This document shows positions 33,285 to 42,708 of a stretch of DNA of 64,000 nucleotides, one piece after another. The stretch covers positions 1 through 64,000 of the forward strand of contig DATIKM010000012.1 in the NCBI GenBank assembly GCA_035477595.1, given 5' to 3'. Every line of letters starts with the position of its first letter. Within the stretch, counting starts at the first letter, position 1. Source of the stretch: DATIKM01 sp035477595. Lineage in GTDB: Bacteria > Armatimonadota > Chthonomonadetes > Chthonomonadales > CAJBBX01. The translations under genes and the position numbers were made by a program. The notes beneath the pieces are model-generated. The model did no database searches and had not been told where the DNA came from. It saw only the letters and a program-made list of their open reading frames with translations.

Positions 33285-34416
33285 TCTGCCACACGGCTCT
33301 CACCACGACATCCACCTCCTCCCCGGTGGTGAAGTAACCCGGGCTCACGCGCACCGTCCCCACGGGGAATGTGCCAACGGTCCTGTGCGCAATGGGCGCA
33401 CACTGCAGTCCCGGCCGGCACTGGATGTCGTACTGCTCGTCAAGCCGGAGAGCCACCTCGGACGGGGCGATGCCGGCAATGTTGAACGACAGCACCGCCA
33501 CCTGGTCCCGCGCATTGGACCTGCCGTAGAGGGTGACACCGGGGATCGCCCTGAGCCCCTCGATGAGGCGGACCATCAGTTCCTCTTCGTGGGCCCGTAT
33601 GGCCTCGACGCCACGGGACAGCACGAACTGCACCCCTGCCCCCAGGCCTGCCAGACCCACTGCGTTGGGCGTGCCGCTCTCGTACCTGTCCGGCAGCCAA
33701 TCAGGCTGGTGCTCGGAGTCGGACCGACTACCGGTGCCGCCACGGATCAGGGGTTCGACCACCTTTTCCACGCCCGGGCCAACAGCGAGCCCCCCGGTTC
33801 CCTGAGGTCCGAAGAGCGACTTGTGTCCCGTGAACGCCAGGAGATCGACACACGCGGACGGCACGCAGAGCGGATACGCGCCGGCTGTCTGGGCCGCATC
33901 GACACAGAACAGCACCCCGTGCCGGCGGGCGATGGCGCCGACTTCGCTCACTGGAAAGAGCGTGCCGACCACGTTGGAGGCATGGGTCATGACGATGAGC
34001 CGCGTGTTCCGCCTGATGGCCTCTTCGAAGTCGCGAGGATCGACGCACCCGTCCACCGAGCAGCGCACCACGGTGAGCTCCACGCCCTGCTCCTCCAGGC
34101 CGCGGAGCGGGCGCATCACCGAGTTGTGCTCCATGCTGCTGGTGATGACGTGGTCGCCAGGCCGCAGGAGACCCCTCACGACCAGGTTCAGGGCCTCGGT
34201 GGCGTTGCTCGCAAACACGATGCGCAGCGGATCATCGACGCCGAAGAGCCGGGCGAGAGACTCCCTGGTCTCAAAGATAACGCGCGCAGCCTGGATGGAC
34301 AGCCGGTGACCGGAACGGCCCGGATTCGCGCCGACATGGCGCATGAAGCCATCCATCGCGCGATAGACCGGCTCTGGTTTGGGCCAGGAGGTAGCGGCGT
34401 TGTCGAGGTAGATCAA
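33268..34416 (-). CDS. Class V aminotransferase, cysteine desulfurase/selenocysteine lyase-like
   Basis: 382 residues beginning at a TTG (IYLDNAATSWPKPE, the family N-terminus) with AGGGGG 6 nt upstream. Asp173 (CVDAAQTAGAYPL) pairs with PLP, and Lys199 in AFTGHKSLFGPQGTGG is the Schiff-base lysine. Cys339 in LQCAPIAHRTVGTF matches the catalytic persulfide/perselenide cysteine. This subgroup is often encoded beside YedE-type selenium genes. It probably extracts Se or S from cysteine analogues and hands it to the DUF3343 carrier downstream. Confidence 0.9.
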   Translation of the reverse strand: MIYLDNAATSWPKPEPVYRAMDGFMRHVGANPGRSGHRLSIQAARVIFETRESLARLFGVDDPLRIVFASNATEALNLVVRGLLRPGDHVITSSMEHNSVMRPLRGLEEQGVELTVVRCSVDGCVDPRDFEEAIRRNTRLIVMTHASNVVGTLFPVSEVGAIARRHGVLFCVDAAQTAGAYPLCVPSACVDLLAFTGHKSLFGPQGTGGLAVGPGVEKVVEPLIRGGTGSRSDSEHQPDWLPDRYESGTPNAVGLAGLGAGVQFVLSRGVEAIRAHEEELMVRLIEGLRAIPGVTLYGRSNARDQVAVLSFNIAGIAPSEVALRLDEQYDIQCRPGLQCAPIAHRTVGTFPVGTVRVSPGYFTTGEEVDVVVRAVWQIARSG

Positions 34417-34510
34417 TCGAGGCCCCCTGCTACCTCGTGCGGGGAGCTGAGATCGAAGCCGTGGCAGAGGACCGGCTGGAGCCGCTGCCGGCGTCGCGGT
34501 GCCTCCAGCT

Positions 34511-35584
34511 TCATTCCCGGTCGCGCATCGTCCAGCCGAAACACAAGGCGACAACCAGCCCCAGGACCACCGCCAGTTGCCCGGAGGTAGTCGCTCCATC
34601 CGGCGATGAGGCCAGCAGGAAGTTGTGGGCGAACGCAGCCCCGATGAGCATCCCCAGAACGGTGATCCCGGCGTCGGTGTCCCCCTCTCCGGCCACAACG
34701 GTCTGGCGCAGCGGACAGCCGCCAAGAAGCGCCGAGCACAGCCCAACCAGGGCCATGCCGAGGAAGTTCCACACGTGGTCGGAGTGCGCGACCGGCTGCC
34801 CGGCGAACCCCCAGGTCACGTGCCCCAACATCAGGTTGACCACGAACGCTCCGGCGAAGATGCCGGCGATGCCGCCGAACAGGTGGGCGTCTCTCAGGAG
34901 AAAGAGGTCGCGCCAGCCGCCGACCATGCACAGGCGCGTTCGCTGTACCAGAATGCCCACAACAAGCCCGGCGACCAGCGCCACGCCGAGCGGGACGCGC
35001 ATCGACCCGGGCCCCTGCTCACTGGCGAAGATGAACCCCGGGGTGAGGACCGCAAGCAGCAGCAGCCCGAGCATTGCCGCCGGGAGCGCCCATCCGTTCG
35101 CCGTCTTCATCGCCGTGGACTGGCCGAGGCCGAAGCCTCGCCTGTGGAAAGTGGTGCCCACGACCGCCCCGAGAACGAGGCCGGCGATGGCGGTGATCGC
35201 GTTGAGGTCGCCCCCGGCAAGGCGGAGGATGGCGCGGACGGGGCACCCGAGAAAGACCAGCGCACCGATCATCATGAAGGCGCCGAGGATGAACCGCACT
35301 ATCGGCGAGGAGCCGCCGCGCGCCCGGAACTCACCGAATGCGTACGCGGAGATGAGCGCCCCGATGACAAGGCCGATGACCTCCGGACGGAGGTACTGAA
35401 CCGCACTGGCACGGTGCAGGCCGAGCGCCCCGGCGATATCGCGGAGGAAACAGGCAGCGCAGATGCCCATGTTCCTCGGGTTGCCCCACTCGACCAGCAG
35501 CGCTCCCAGCACCCCCACGATGACGCCGGCCAGCACGATCATCGGCCGTGACGCCAGGACCTTGGCGACTCTGGTGCGGTTCAT
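34511..35584 (-). CDS. yedE: YedE-family putative selenium (selenite/thiosulfate) transporter
   Basis: 357 residues with about ten transmembrane helices of the Sulf_transp/YeeE-YedE type. The cysteine-bearing segments NMGICAACFLRDIAG (Cys42, Cys45), VFLGCPVRAILRL, RLCMVGGWRDLFLLRD and LLGGCPLRQTVVAGEGDTDAG are all present, as expected of this selenium-associated subgroup. It should import a reduced or oxyanionic chalcogen species. The ATG follows AGGAGG. First gene of the unit; the 94-bp gap before the aminotransferase holds no gene and no YedF/TusA-like frame. Confidence 0.9.
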   Translation of the reverse strand: MNRTRVAKVLASRPMIVLAGVIVGVLGALLVEWGNPRNMGICAACFLRDIAGALGLHRASAVQYLRPEVIGLVIGALISAYAFGEFRARGGSSPIVRFILGAFMMIGALVFLGCPVRAILRLAGGDLNAITAIAGLVLGAVVGTTFHRRGFGLGQSTAMKTANGWALPAAMLGLLLLAVLTPGFIFASEQGPGSMRVPLGVALVAGLVVGILVQRTRLCMVGGWRDLFLLRDAHLFGGIAGIFAGAFVVNLMLGHVTWGFAGQPVAHSDHVWNFLGMALVGLCSALLGGCPLRQTVVAGEGDTDAGITVLGMLIGAAFAHNFLLASSPDGATTSGQLAVVLGLVVALCFGWTMRDRE

Positions 35585-35759
35585 CGCGCGACCTCCTGCT
35601 CCCCTCTGGCCGCGCGGGTGCCCGGCAGCCTGCCATGCGTCGGCATCGCTATTGTGGATGGCGGCATCTGGCGGGGCGATCTCCCGTCCCCAGGCAGCCC
35701 GAGCTCAAGCCCGTCCCGGCCATCCCCGTGCCAGCCTCGCAGAGCGTCGTGCACCCGCT

Positions 35760-37646
35760 TCACCGCGCGGACGCCTCAGGGCGCGGCCGCACCGTGAGCG
35801 TGAAGTCCCCCAGAATGCTCCAGAAGTAGGCGCGCTTCCGATCGATCGGTACGCGCGCCAGCTCGGCGTCTGCCGCCTCAATGTCGAAGTAGCGGCGCCA
35901 GGCGTCGCCGACGGTGCCGCCGCCGCCCAGCGTCTTCCAGAACTCGCGCGGCTCGTCGTAGAAGACCTTGCCGCGCGCCACCAGCGCCACGCCGTCACCG
36001 TAATGCAGGAGCGCCTCGCCGAGCTGCCAGAGACCATGCTGCGGCGACGTGTAAGGCTCGGTCTCGGCCTGCCCCGGGCGAACCACCTCGCAGCCGATGT
36101 GCATGTAGATGGCCCCTGCACCCTCGCCCGACCGGTTCTCCCAGAGCGTGCGGAGCAGGCCGAAGTGCACGTGGCCGCCGATCCCCCGCAGGGAGGGCAC
36201 GAGCCTGGCGCCATCGCGGGTCCAGTACCACACGCCGCGCGGGAAGCTTCGGTCGAGGGCGGCGGGGTCCGGCGCGGGCGCGAACTCCGACAGGGTGGGC
36301 CCGCTGTGGGCCTTCACGGAGCGGGCCGTCGCAGGAATGCGCATCCAGCTCACGAAGTCGGCGACACTCGTCTTGATGCCGGCGTGCTCCAGCCCGTGCA
36401 CCGGCGCGGTGCGCCAGGCGGGAACGCCCGCGCGCATGTCCGGCACCGCGCTGCCCCACTCGGTCGAGATGCTCGCGGGCCGCGCGGCCGAGTCGAAACC
36501 CCCGGTCCGGTAGCGATGGTTGCGGTCGAGGTACGCGAGGAGGAGGCGCCGCTCCTGCGCCTCGCACGGTCTCCAGAGCGCGGTGTTCGGCGGCGCCGGG
36601 CCGGCCAGCTCGACCATCTGCGGGCGGCCGCTCGAGTCGAGCAGCCCTTCGCCCCGGACCCCGCGGATCGACGGGTCGGGCACGAGCCCGGCGCGCCGCG
36701 CGTTCAGGCGGCTCACCGCGATCTCCGGGCGCGCCAGCACGTTGGCCAGCCCGCGGTCCGCGGCGGCGCACTCGTCGTTCGGCTCGCCCCGGAACCGGAA
36801 GCGCCGCTTGCCGTCCGGCAAGGGCTCCTCTTCCCATGTGCCGTCGCCGACGAAGAAGAAGTCCTCGAACCGCGCAACGCTGTGCTCCCAGACCGTGGCG
36901 ACCTCGCCCGCCGGGTCGTCCGGGAACGCCGCGGTGAAGCCCCCGAGGACCGTCGGGGGCTGGCGATAGAGCTGGTCCCATGCGCCGTCAAGGTCTGCAA
37001 GCACGATGTCGGCCGGCGAGACGAGCGGCTCCGCGATGCTGTTGACCCACGGAACGTTGTCGAACCGCACCGGGGGCCTCCCCGCGGGGTTCAGCGCGAT
37101 GGCGCCGCCAGGGCGCCGCCAATAGCACTGCCTCGACAGGTAGGGGTACGGGAAGTTGCCGACCAGGATCGCGCCGGCGAGGCCCGGGTCGCGCTCCCGC
37201 ACCGCACGGAGCATATCACGCAGCGCCAGCACGATGAGCCCGTCCTGATGCCGCGGGCCCGCATACATCGATACCGACAGCGCGAACGCGTGCCACCCGT
37301 CGCGCCCGATATCTTGCACCAGCCGCCCCAGCGCCGGCCTCAGGTCGGGCCCGCCCTCGGGGTTCGCGGGCGGCAGCCAGACACGCTCCTCGACCACCAC
37401 GAGCACGGTGCCCCGTCCGGCGCCGCGCGCCTCCAGGGCGCTTCCCCGCACCCCGCGACACCGCCGCAGCGACACGATCTCGGCGTGGCCGTCCCGATCG
37501 CGATCGTAGGCGGTGTAGAAGCGGCACGCGGCGTCCACAGCATCCCGCGCCCGAACGAAGGGCGTGCTGGGTGCGCCAAGCGATGGAATGCCCCACGCGA
37601 GCAGGGCAAGCGCCGCGAGCCACGGGGCTCGGCACAACCGTCTCAT
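35760..37646 (-). CDS. Secreted protein of unknown family, gingipain-like features possible
   Basis: 628 residues with a signal peptide (WLAALALLAWGIPSLG) and a calcium-loop-like DRDRDGHAEIV near residue 50. Middle segments GLAGAILVGNFPYPYLSRQCYW and ADIVLADLDGAWDQLY look like alternating strands of an alpha/beta sandwich. A later GGHVHFGLLRTLW followed by AIYMHIGCEVVRPG gives His then Cys, the order seen in C25 caspase-like peptidases. That resemblance is by eye and weak. The ATG at 37646 overlaps the upstream beta-lactamase-like gene stop by 4 bp, with GGGAGGGAG in front. Otherwise unassigned. Confidence 0.65.
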   Translation of the reverse strand: MRRLCRAPWLAALALLAWGIPSLGAPSTPFVRARDAVDAACRFYTAYDRDRDGHAEIVSLRRCRGVRGSALEARGAGRGTVLVVVEERVWLPPANPEGGPDLRPALGRLVQDIGRDGWHAFALSVSMYAGPRHQDGLIVLALRDMLRAVRERDPGLAGAILVGNFPYPYLSRQCYWRRPGGAIALNPAGRPPVRFDNVPWVNSIAEPLVSPADIVLADLDGAWDQLYRQPPTVLGGFTAAFPDDPAGEVATVWEHSVARFEDFFFVGDGTWEEEPLPDGKRRFRFRGEPNDECAAADRGLANVLARPEIAVSRLNARRAGLVPDPSIRGVRGEGLLDSSGRPQMVELAGPAPPNTALWRPCEAQERRLLLAYLDRNHRYRTGGFDSAARPASISTEWGSAVPDMRAGVPAWRTAPVHGLEHAGIKTSVADFVSWMRIPATARSVKAHSGPTLSEFAPAPDPAALDRSFPRGVWYWTRDGARLVPSLRGIGGHVHFGLLRTLWENRSGEGAGAIYMHIGCEVVRPGQAETEPYTSPQHGLWQLGEALLHYGDGVALVARGKVFYDEPREFWKTLGGGGTVGDAWRRYFDIEAADAELARVPIDRKRAYFWSILGDFTLTVRPRPEASAR

Positions 37647-38845
37647 TCGGCTCCCTCCCGCAGGAAGCGGCCTATCGCGGCGGCGCACGCCTCATCGCAC
37701 GCACGCTCGGCGGCCGGCCCGGCCGTGTTGGTGGCCGCGACGACCGCGAACCGCCGCGCCGGAGCGACCCATGCTACCGCGTAGTGGTACGTGTTGCTCC
37801 CGGCGTGGGTCAGCACCGTGCCGCCTCCCCACGCACGCGTGGTCACCACCCAGCCCGCCGCATACTCGCCTCCCTCGGGGGGCGCCTGGAGGCGCCGCAG
37901 GGCGGACTCCTGCAGGAGGCGTCGTCCGCCCGCCATGCCGTCGCCAGCGTGGAACGCCGCGAAGAGTGCCCAATCCGCGATTGACAGATGTACGCGCCCA
38001 GCCGGCGTGATGGCAGGAGGGTTGTCCGCCAGCGGCCCCGGCGGGAGAGCAACCCGCTTGCCCCCGCGCTCCGCGTGTCCCCACGGTTGGTCCGGCTCAT
38101 CGCCAAGCCGGCCAGCGGGCCCGAAGCCAGCACTCCGGATGCCGATGGGCGCCAAGACCTCACGCACGAGCAGGCTCTCGTAGCTCGCGCCGCCCGCCTG
38201 GGCCAGCATCTCACCGGCGACCGAGTACCCGGCGTTGGAGTAGACGTACCGCGAGCCGGGCTCGTAGGCGGGCGCGGCGGCCAGGTGGCGGCCCACGAAA
38301 CTGCGGCGCTGTACCTGCGGATCCCGCGAGAGCATGAAGACGCCCAGACCGTCGAGGCCCGCGGGCCACGTGGCGTTGGGAAGCCCTCCGCGGTTCTGCA
38401 GCAGCATCTCGAGGGTCGCCGTGCTCCAGCCGGCGTGCATCGCCTCCGGGAGATGCGGCAGGCCCTCGGCAACAGTCGTGTCCCAGCGGATCCGGCCCCG
38501 CTCCACGAGCACCGCTGCCAACGTCGCCGTCATGGCCTTCGTGCAGGAACCTATGTGGAACCGGTCCTCCCGTGTCACCCTGACATCGTGGCCCAAGGCG
38601 CGCAGGCCCGTCGCGCCCACGGCGACTATCCTGCCATCGCGCGCGACCGCCGCCGCCAACGCCGGCACGTCCCGCGCCGCACGGATCGGCTCGAGCAGGG
38701 GCTCGAGCGCCTCGGGCGCAATCCGGCCGGGCGCGAGCAGCGCGGCAAGGACGATCAGAGCCAGCAGACACCTCCCCGGGGCGCCTTCCAGCGAGCAGCC
38801 GGCCCCGGCGCGTGGTTCGACGTCGCATCGGGCTGGTTCCTGCAT
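37643..38845 (-). CDS. Beta-lactamase-family serine hydrolase (class C/PBP-like)
   Basis: 400 residues with an N-terminal hydrophobic segment (LLALIVLAALLAPG, about 28-41) that could anchor or export it. The active-site motifs are complete: Ser100-x-x-Lys103 (GSCTKAMTA), Tyr202-Ser-Asn204 (YVYSNAGYS) and HAGSN in the KTG position. This family includes esterases, D-aminopeptidases and penicillin-binding relatives; true drug resistance is not implied. The ATG at 38845 has no strong ribosome-binding site. It is translationally coupled to the secreted protein downstream. Confidence 0.85.
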   Translation of the reverse strand: MQEPARCDVEPRAGAGCSLEGAPGRCLLALIVLAALLAPGRIAPEALEPLLEPIRAARDVPALAAAVARDGRIVAVGATGLRALGHDVRVTREDRFHIGSCTKAMTATLAAVLVERGRIRWDTTVAEGLPHLPEAMHAGWSTATLEMLLQNRGGLPNATWPAGLDGLGVFMLSRDPQVQRRSFVGRHLAAAPAYEPGSRYVYSNAGYSVAGEMLAQAGGASYESLLVREVLAPIGIRSAGFGPAGRLGDEPDQPWGHAERGGKRVALPPGPLADNPPAITPAGRVHLSIADWALFAAFHAGDGMAGGRRLLQESALRRLQAPPEGGEYAAGWVVTTRAWGGGTVLTHAGSNTYHYAVAWVAPARRFAVVAATNTAGPAAERACDEACAAAIGRFLREGAE

Positions 38846-38968
38846 GGGCGCGACCCGGCAAGGCTGCCGGTGCGGCGCACGCTGATCGCAGCCGATATAA
38901 GAGGGACGGTACGCGCCGCGCCCCCACACGGAGGAGGAGCGCTGCATCGCGGCGTCGAAAGGAGTTGC

Positions 38969-39343
38969 ATGTCCGTACTCGACAGTCTGCCAATCCAGGG
39001 CGCCGGCAAGCTCACTGGAGTCTTTGGCCGCTGGCCTGACTTCCGGGGCGCCCGCGTTCTCTACGTCCGCGTGGACCGGACGGGACCGACCGTCACGGTC
39101 GCCTTCGAGCTGACCGAATGGGCGGAAGCCCATCCTGGCCAGAGGATCAATGCCTCTCTGCGCTGGATCGAGGCGACGGACCTCTCGCTCTCTGGCCTCG
39201 ACCCCGAAAACGTGATCGCCGGTATGGCGCTGCGGGCCGCCGGCGACGAGGTCGAAGCGGTCATCGAGCCCGGTTCGGGGTTGCACGGACGCATCAAGGC
39301 CCGGCAACTGCGGGTGCTCGACGTCGCCATCATCGAGCCCTGA
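38969..39343 (+). CDS. Immunity protein 50 (Imm50)-like
   Basis: 124 residues. The pattern LTGVFGRWPDFRGARVLYVRVDRTGPTVTVAFELTEW...INASLRWIEATDLSLSGLDPENVIAGMAL...VEAVIEPGSGLHGRIKARQLRVLDV fits the Imm50 family, small cytosolic proteins predicted to neutralise polymorphic toxins. No toxin gene or secretion element is adjacent, so it is an orphan. AAAGGAG precedes the ATG, and a TATAAG lies 68 bp upstream as possible -10. Confidence 0.7.
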   Translation: MSVLDSLPIQGAGKLTGVFGRWPDFRGARVLYVRVDRTGPTVTVAFELTEWAEAHPGQRINASLRWIEATDLSLSGLDPENVIAGMALRAAGDEVEAVIEPGSGLHGRIKARQLRVLDVAIIEP

Positions 39344-39392
39344 CGCGGAGCGACCCGGACCCGGCGGGTCGATTCCGGACGTCGAGGACCAC

Positions 39393-39788
39393 GTGGAGTT
39401 CAGCTCGCAGACCAACCGCGACGCCCTGCGGCAGATCGCGCGCCGCATCCGCGCCACGAATCTCGGCGTGCTGTTCGCGGCCGCGGTCCCCTACCGGCAC
39501 GAGGGCGCCCACCCGCACGCTCAGCCCTGCCGCGTCCGCTACAGCGCCAGTCCAACCTCATGCCACTGGGCTGAGATCATGCTCGGACGCTTCACGGGGC
39601 ACATGAGCCAAACAGAGGCCCAGGCGCTCGCAAGGCACTGCAGGCGCACGGGACATGCCTTCGTGCTGACCCGCCGGACGTACCCCGACTGGGACGTGGC
39701 GCCGGACGCACCCGCGTCTGCGCAGTCCAGCGCGCGGAACGCGCCTTCGGCCTGGTCGCCGCGATGGTCGCCCGATACCGCGAGCTGA
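39393..39788 (+). CDS. Hypothetical protein, possibly frameshifted
   Basis: 131 residues from a GTG. The first ~100 residues look protein-like (DALRQIARRIRATNLGVLFAAAVPYRH, MSQTEAQALARHCRRTGHAFVLTRRTYPDWDV). The last ~30 residues are low-complexity Ala/Ser/Pro, whereas another frame over the same bases reads AVQRAERAFGLVAAMVARYREL, a better-looking helix. Either the ORF ends as shown or a frameshift near 39710 broke it. No family is recognised. Confidence 0.35.
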   Translation: MEFSSQTNRDALRQIARRIRATNLGVLFAAAVPYRHEGAHPHAQPCRVRYSASPTSCHWAEIMLGRFTGHMSQTEAQALARHCRRTGHAFVLTRRTYPDWDVAPDAPASAQSSARNAPSAWSPRWSPDTAS

Positions 39789-39842
39789 CCCAGCGGCAGT
39801 CGCCTCTACGCAGCCCGCCCATACTGCACGGAGGGCATCGCG

Positions 39843-42623
39843 ATGGCCCCGTTCCTGGTCGACACCGCACTCGTCGCAACGGTCTGCGCGCTGCCCGGCG
39901 CGCCGGCGCCGATGCTCGCCCTCGACACGCCCGCCCCCTGCGCCATCAGGCTCGGCGGCGAGCTGGGCCGGCGCCTGGAGGCCAACGTCGTGAGTTGGCT
40001 CCTGCCCGCGCCGGATGCGAACCCCGGCCTGCTGGCGATGATGCGCGTCCGCGACCGGGAGCCAGCGCCGCAGATCATGCCGTGGGCGGGCGAGTTCGTC
40101 GGCAAGTACCTGCTGGCGGCGATCGGCGCCCTCCGTACCACGGACGACCCCAGGTTACGCGCGACCGTCCGGCGGGTCGTGCACGACCTCCTCGCGACGC
40201 AGGCGGAGGACGGTTACCTCGGGCCCTTCCCGCGTGCTCAGCGCCTGCGGGGCAACTGGGACCTCTGGGGCCACTACCACTGCATGCTCGCCCTGATGGA
40301 CTGGTACGAGGCGACGGGCGATCGCGGCGCGCTCCGCGCCTGCCGGCGGGCGGCGGCCCTCATGCGGCGGACCTTCGACGGCAAGCCTCTGCGCGTCTAC
40401 GACGCCGGCTCGCACGAGATGAACATGGCAGTGCACCATGCGCTGGCCCGCCTGCACCGTCTGACCGGCGACCGCGACGCGCTCGCCCTGGCCCGCGACG
40501 TCGAGGCGGACTGGGAGCGCGCCGGCGACTACCTCCGAACGGGCATCGCCGCTATGCCGTTCTACCGCACCCCGCGTCCGCGCTGGGAGAGCCTGCCCAA
40601 CCTTCAGGGGCTGCTCGAGATGCACCGCATCACGGGCGGCCCGGCCTACCGCACGGCGCTGCTGAACCACTGGCGCAGCATCCTCCGCTACGACGTGCAC
40701 AACACAGGAGGCTTCTCGACCAATGAGCAGGCCTCCGGCAACCCGTACGCTCAGGGCGCCATCGAGACATGCTGCGTCATCGCGTGGATGGCGCTCTCGG
40801 TGGATGCGCTCCGGCTCACCGGCGACCCGCTCGTGGCGGACGAGCTGGAGCGAACAACCCTCAACGCCGCGCTGGGCGCCCAGCACCCGTCGGGCCGTTG
40901 GTGGACCTACAACACGCCGATGGACGGCGTGCGCGAGGCATCTGCCCACTCGATAGTGTTCCAGGCGAGGCCAGGCACGCCGGAGCTGAACTGCTGTTCC
41001 GTCAACGCGCCGCGCGCCCTCGGGATGCTCGCCGACTGGGCCGTGATGTCCTCGCGGCGCGGTCTGGCGGTGATGTGGCTGGGTCCGGGCCGCTGGAGAG
41101 GGCGCGCTCCGGACGGCACGCCGGTGGAGTTGGTCTGGCGGACCAGCTACCCGCTCCGGGGCGACGTTCGCATCGAGGTCCGGCCCCGCCGGCCCGTATC
41201 CTTCGAACTGGCGGTGCGCGTGCCGGCGTGGGCCGCCGGCGCCACAGGAGCAGGTGTGGGCGGCCAGGCCCGGCCCCTCGTCGCGGGCTCGATGTGGACC
41301 ACGCGGCGCATCTGGCGTTCGGGCGACGCGCTGACGCTGCGTCTGCCGATGCGCGTGCGAGCGGTCGCGGGCGACCGCGAGGCGGCCGGGCGCGTCTCGC
41401 TCTTCCGCGGGCCGCTCCTGCTGGCCTGGGACCAGGCGCACTCGTCGGTTGACGAGGAGCGCCTGCCGGCGATCGACGTGGCGAAGCTGTCCCGCGCGCG
41501 CGTAGTGCCTTCCGCGCCCGCACTGGGCCTGCGGGCGACCGGTCCGCGCCCGTGGCTTCTCGTGGAGCTCGCCACTGTGGAGGGCGGCGTGCTGCGCCTT
41601 TGCGACTTCGCATCGGCGGGCGCCGCCGGCACACGCTACCGGTCATGGCTGCCCGCTGCCTCCGCACCCCCGCCGCCGCCCATGCCTCTCCGCCCGTGGG
41701 ATGGCGCGAAGGCGCCGCCCGGCCCGGCGGTGCTGCAGTGGCGTTCCGGAAGCGCGAGCGCCGAGCCGGAGGCGCGCTTCGTGGTCGAGGTCGCCGCCAC
41801 GCCGCGTTTTGCCTCGCCGATCTACCGCGCGGAGGCGATCGCCGAGCGCCGCCACGTTCTTGCCGGCGCGTGGCTCGCGGCGCAGCGACCCGGCCGAACC
41901 TACTGGTGGCGCGTGGGCGCCATGGCGCCGTCGGGTCGGGTCGTGTGGAACGAGGGGCCGCCGATGCGGTTCACGGTGGACGCCTCTCTGCCACCGCTGA
42001 CCGCTGAGGAGCTGGCGCCCAGGGCGCGCCCGGATGCCGCTCTCGTCACCGACGCGCTGCGGGGGCGCCCGGCGCCGGAACGCGGGCGCCTCCAGAGCGC
42101 CGCCGGGTGGGCGCCCGATGGCCCCGACGCCGTGCGGACCAACGGCACGGACGGCCTACTGGTCTATGAGGTGCCCGGCGACTTCCCCGATGAGGAACAC
42201 ACGGTTCGCATTCGCGTGCGGGTCGAGTCGATGCCCGGCGCGCGGACGGCTCAGATAGTCAGCGCGTGGTGCGCACCCATGGACGACCCGGTGCGCGTGT
42301 GCATCGACAACGGCAGGCTCTACGCGCGGATCGAGGCGGGCGCCGGGTACAGCACGCCGGGGGTCGACATCGAGGCCGGGCGCTGGTACGCACTGGCACT
42401 GGTGAAGTCCGGCGCCGAGATGACCCTCTACGTGGACGGCCGCGCGGCCAGCCGAAGCCCGGCGCCCACGAGCCTCTTCTCGTCGTCGCGGGCCATCGCG
42501 GTAGGTGGCAACCCGCTCTACCGGGGCACGACCGAGTTCCTCCATGCGTCCTTCGCTGACTTCGCGCTGCTTGGGCGGGCGATGAGCGCGGAGGAGGTGG
42601 CCGCCTGGGCGGGCGCCCGGTGA
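39843..42623 (+). CDS. GH127 beta-L-arabinofuranosidase-like enzyme with C-terminal LamG domain
   Basis: 926 residues. The (alpha/alpha)6 barrel region has PWAGEFVGKYLLAAIGAL, DGYLGPFPRAQRLRGNWDLWGHYHCML and the complete GH127 zinc site: Glu308 and Cys310 (AIETCCVIAW) with Cys384-Cys385 (ELNCCSVNAPRAL), where the first of the pair is the family nucleophile. Beta-sandwich regions follow, then a fibronectin/Asp-Pro-rich linker and a concanavalin/LamG-like domain (about 790-926, FPDEEHTVRIRVRVES...FADFALLGRAMSAEEVAAW). It should remove beta-L-arabinofuranose from plant glycoproteins or pectin. Signal peptide weak. GGAGGG precedes the ATG. Confidence 0.85.
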   Translation: MAPFLVDTALVATVCALPGAPAPMLALDTPAPCAIRLGGELGRRLEANVVSWLLPAPDANPGLLAMMRVRDREPAPQIMPWAGEFVGKYLLAAIGALRTTDDPRLRATVRRVVHDLLATQAEDGYLGPFPRAQRLRGNWDLWGHYHCMLALMDWYEATGDRGALRACRRAAALMRRTFDGKPLRVYDAGSHEMNMAVHHALARLHRLTGDRDALALARDVEADWERAGDYLRTGIAAMPFYRTPRPRWESLPNLQGLLEMHRITGGPAYRTALLNHWRSILRYDVHNTGGFSTNEQASGNPYAQGAIETCCVIAWMALSVDALRLTGDPLVADELERTTLNAALGAQHPSGRWWTYNTPMDGVREASAHSIVFQARPGTPELNCCSVNAPRALGMLADWAVMSSRRGLAVMWLGPGRWRGRAPDGTPVELVWRTSYPLRGDVRIEVRPRRPVSFELAVRVPAWAAGATGAGVGGQARPLVAGSMWTTRRIWRSGDALTLRLPMRVRAVAGDREAAGRVSLFRGPLLLAWDQAHSSVDEERLPAIDVAKLSRARVVPSAPALGLRATGPRPWLLVELATVEGGVLRLCDFASAGAAGTRYRSWLPAASAPPPPPMPLRPWDGAKAPPGPAVLQWRSGSASAEPEARFVVEVAATPRFASPIYRAEAIAERRHVLAGAWLAAQRPGRTYWWRVGAMAPSGRVVWNEGPPMRFTVDASLPPLTAEELAPRARPDAALVTDALRGRPAPERGRLQSAAGWAPDGPDAVRTNGTDGLLVYEVPGDFPDEEHTVRIRVRVESMPGARTAQIVSAWCAPMDDPVRVCIDNGRLYARIEAGAGYSTPGVDIEAGRWYALALVKSGAEMTLYVDGRAASRSPAPTSLFSSSRAIAVGGNPLYRGTTEFLHASFADFALLGRAMSAEEVAAWAGAR

Positions 42624-42708
42624 AACGCACCGCGCAGCGGCTATATCAGTGGCACGGCTCGGTCACCCCCGGCCTCGCTATCCCCACGGACCCTATGGAG
42701 CAGATGCG

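Noticed and set aside
34417..34510. Possible tRNA-Sec between yedE and the aminotransferase
   Set aside because: A T-arm-like GGCTTCGATCTC is present, but no TCA anticodon and no pairing acceptor stem could be drawn.
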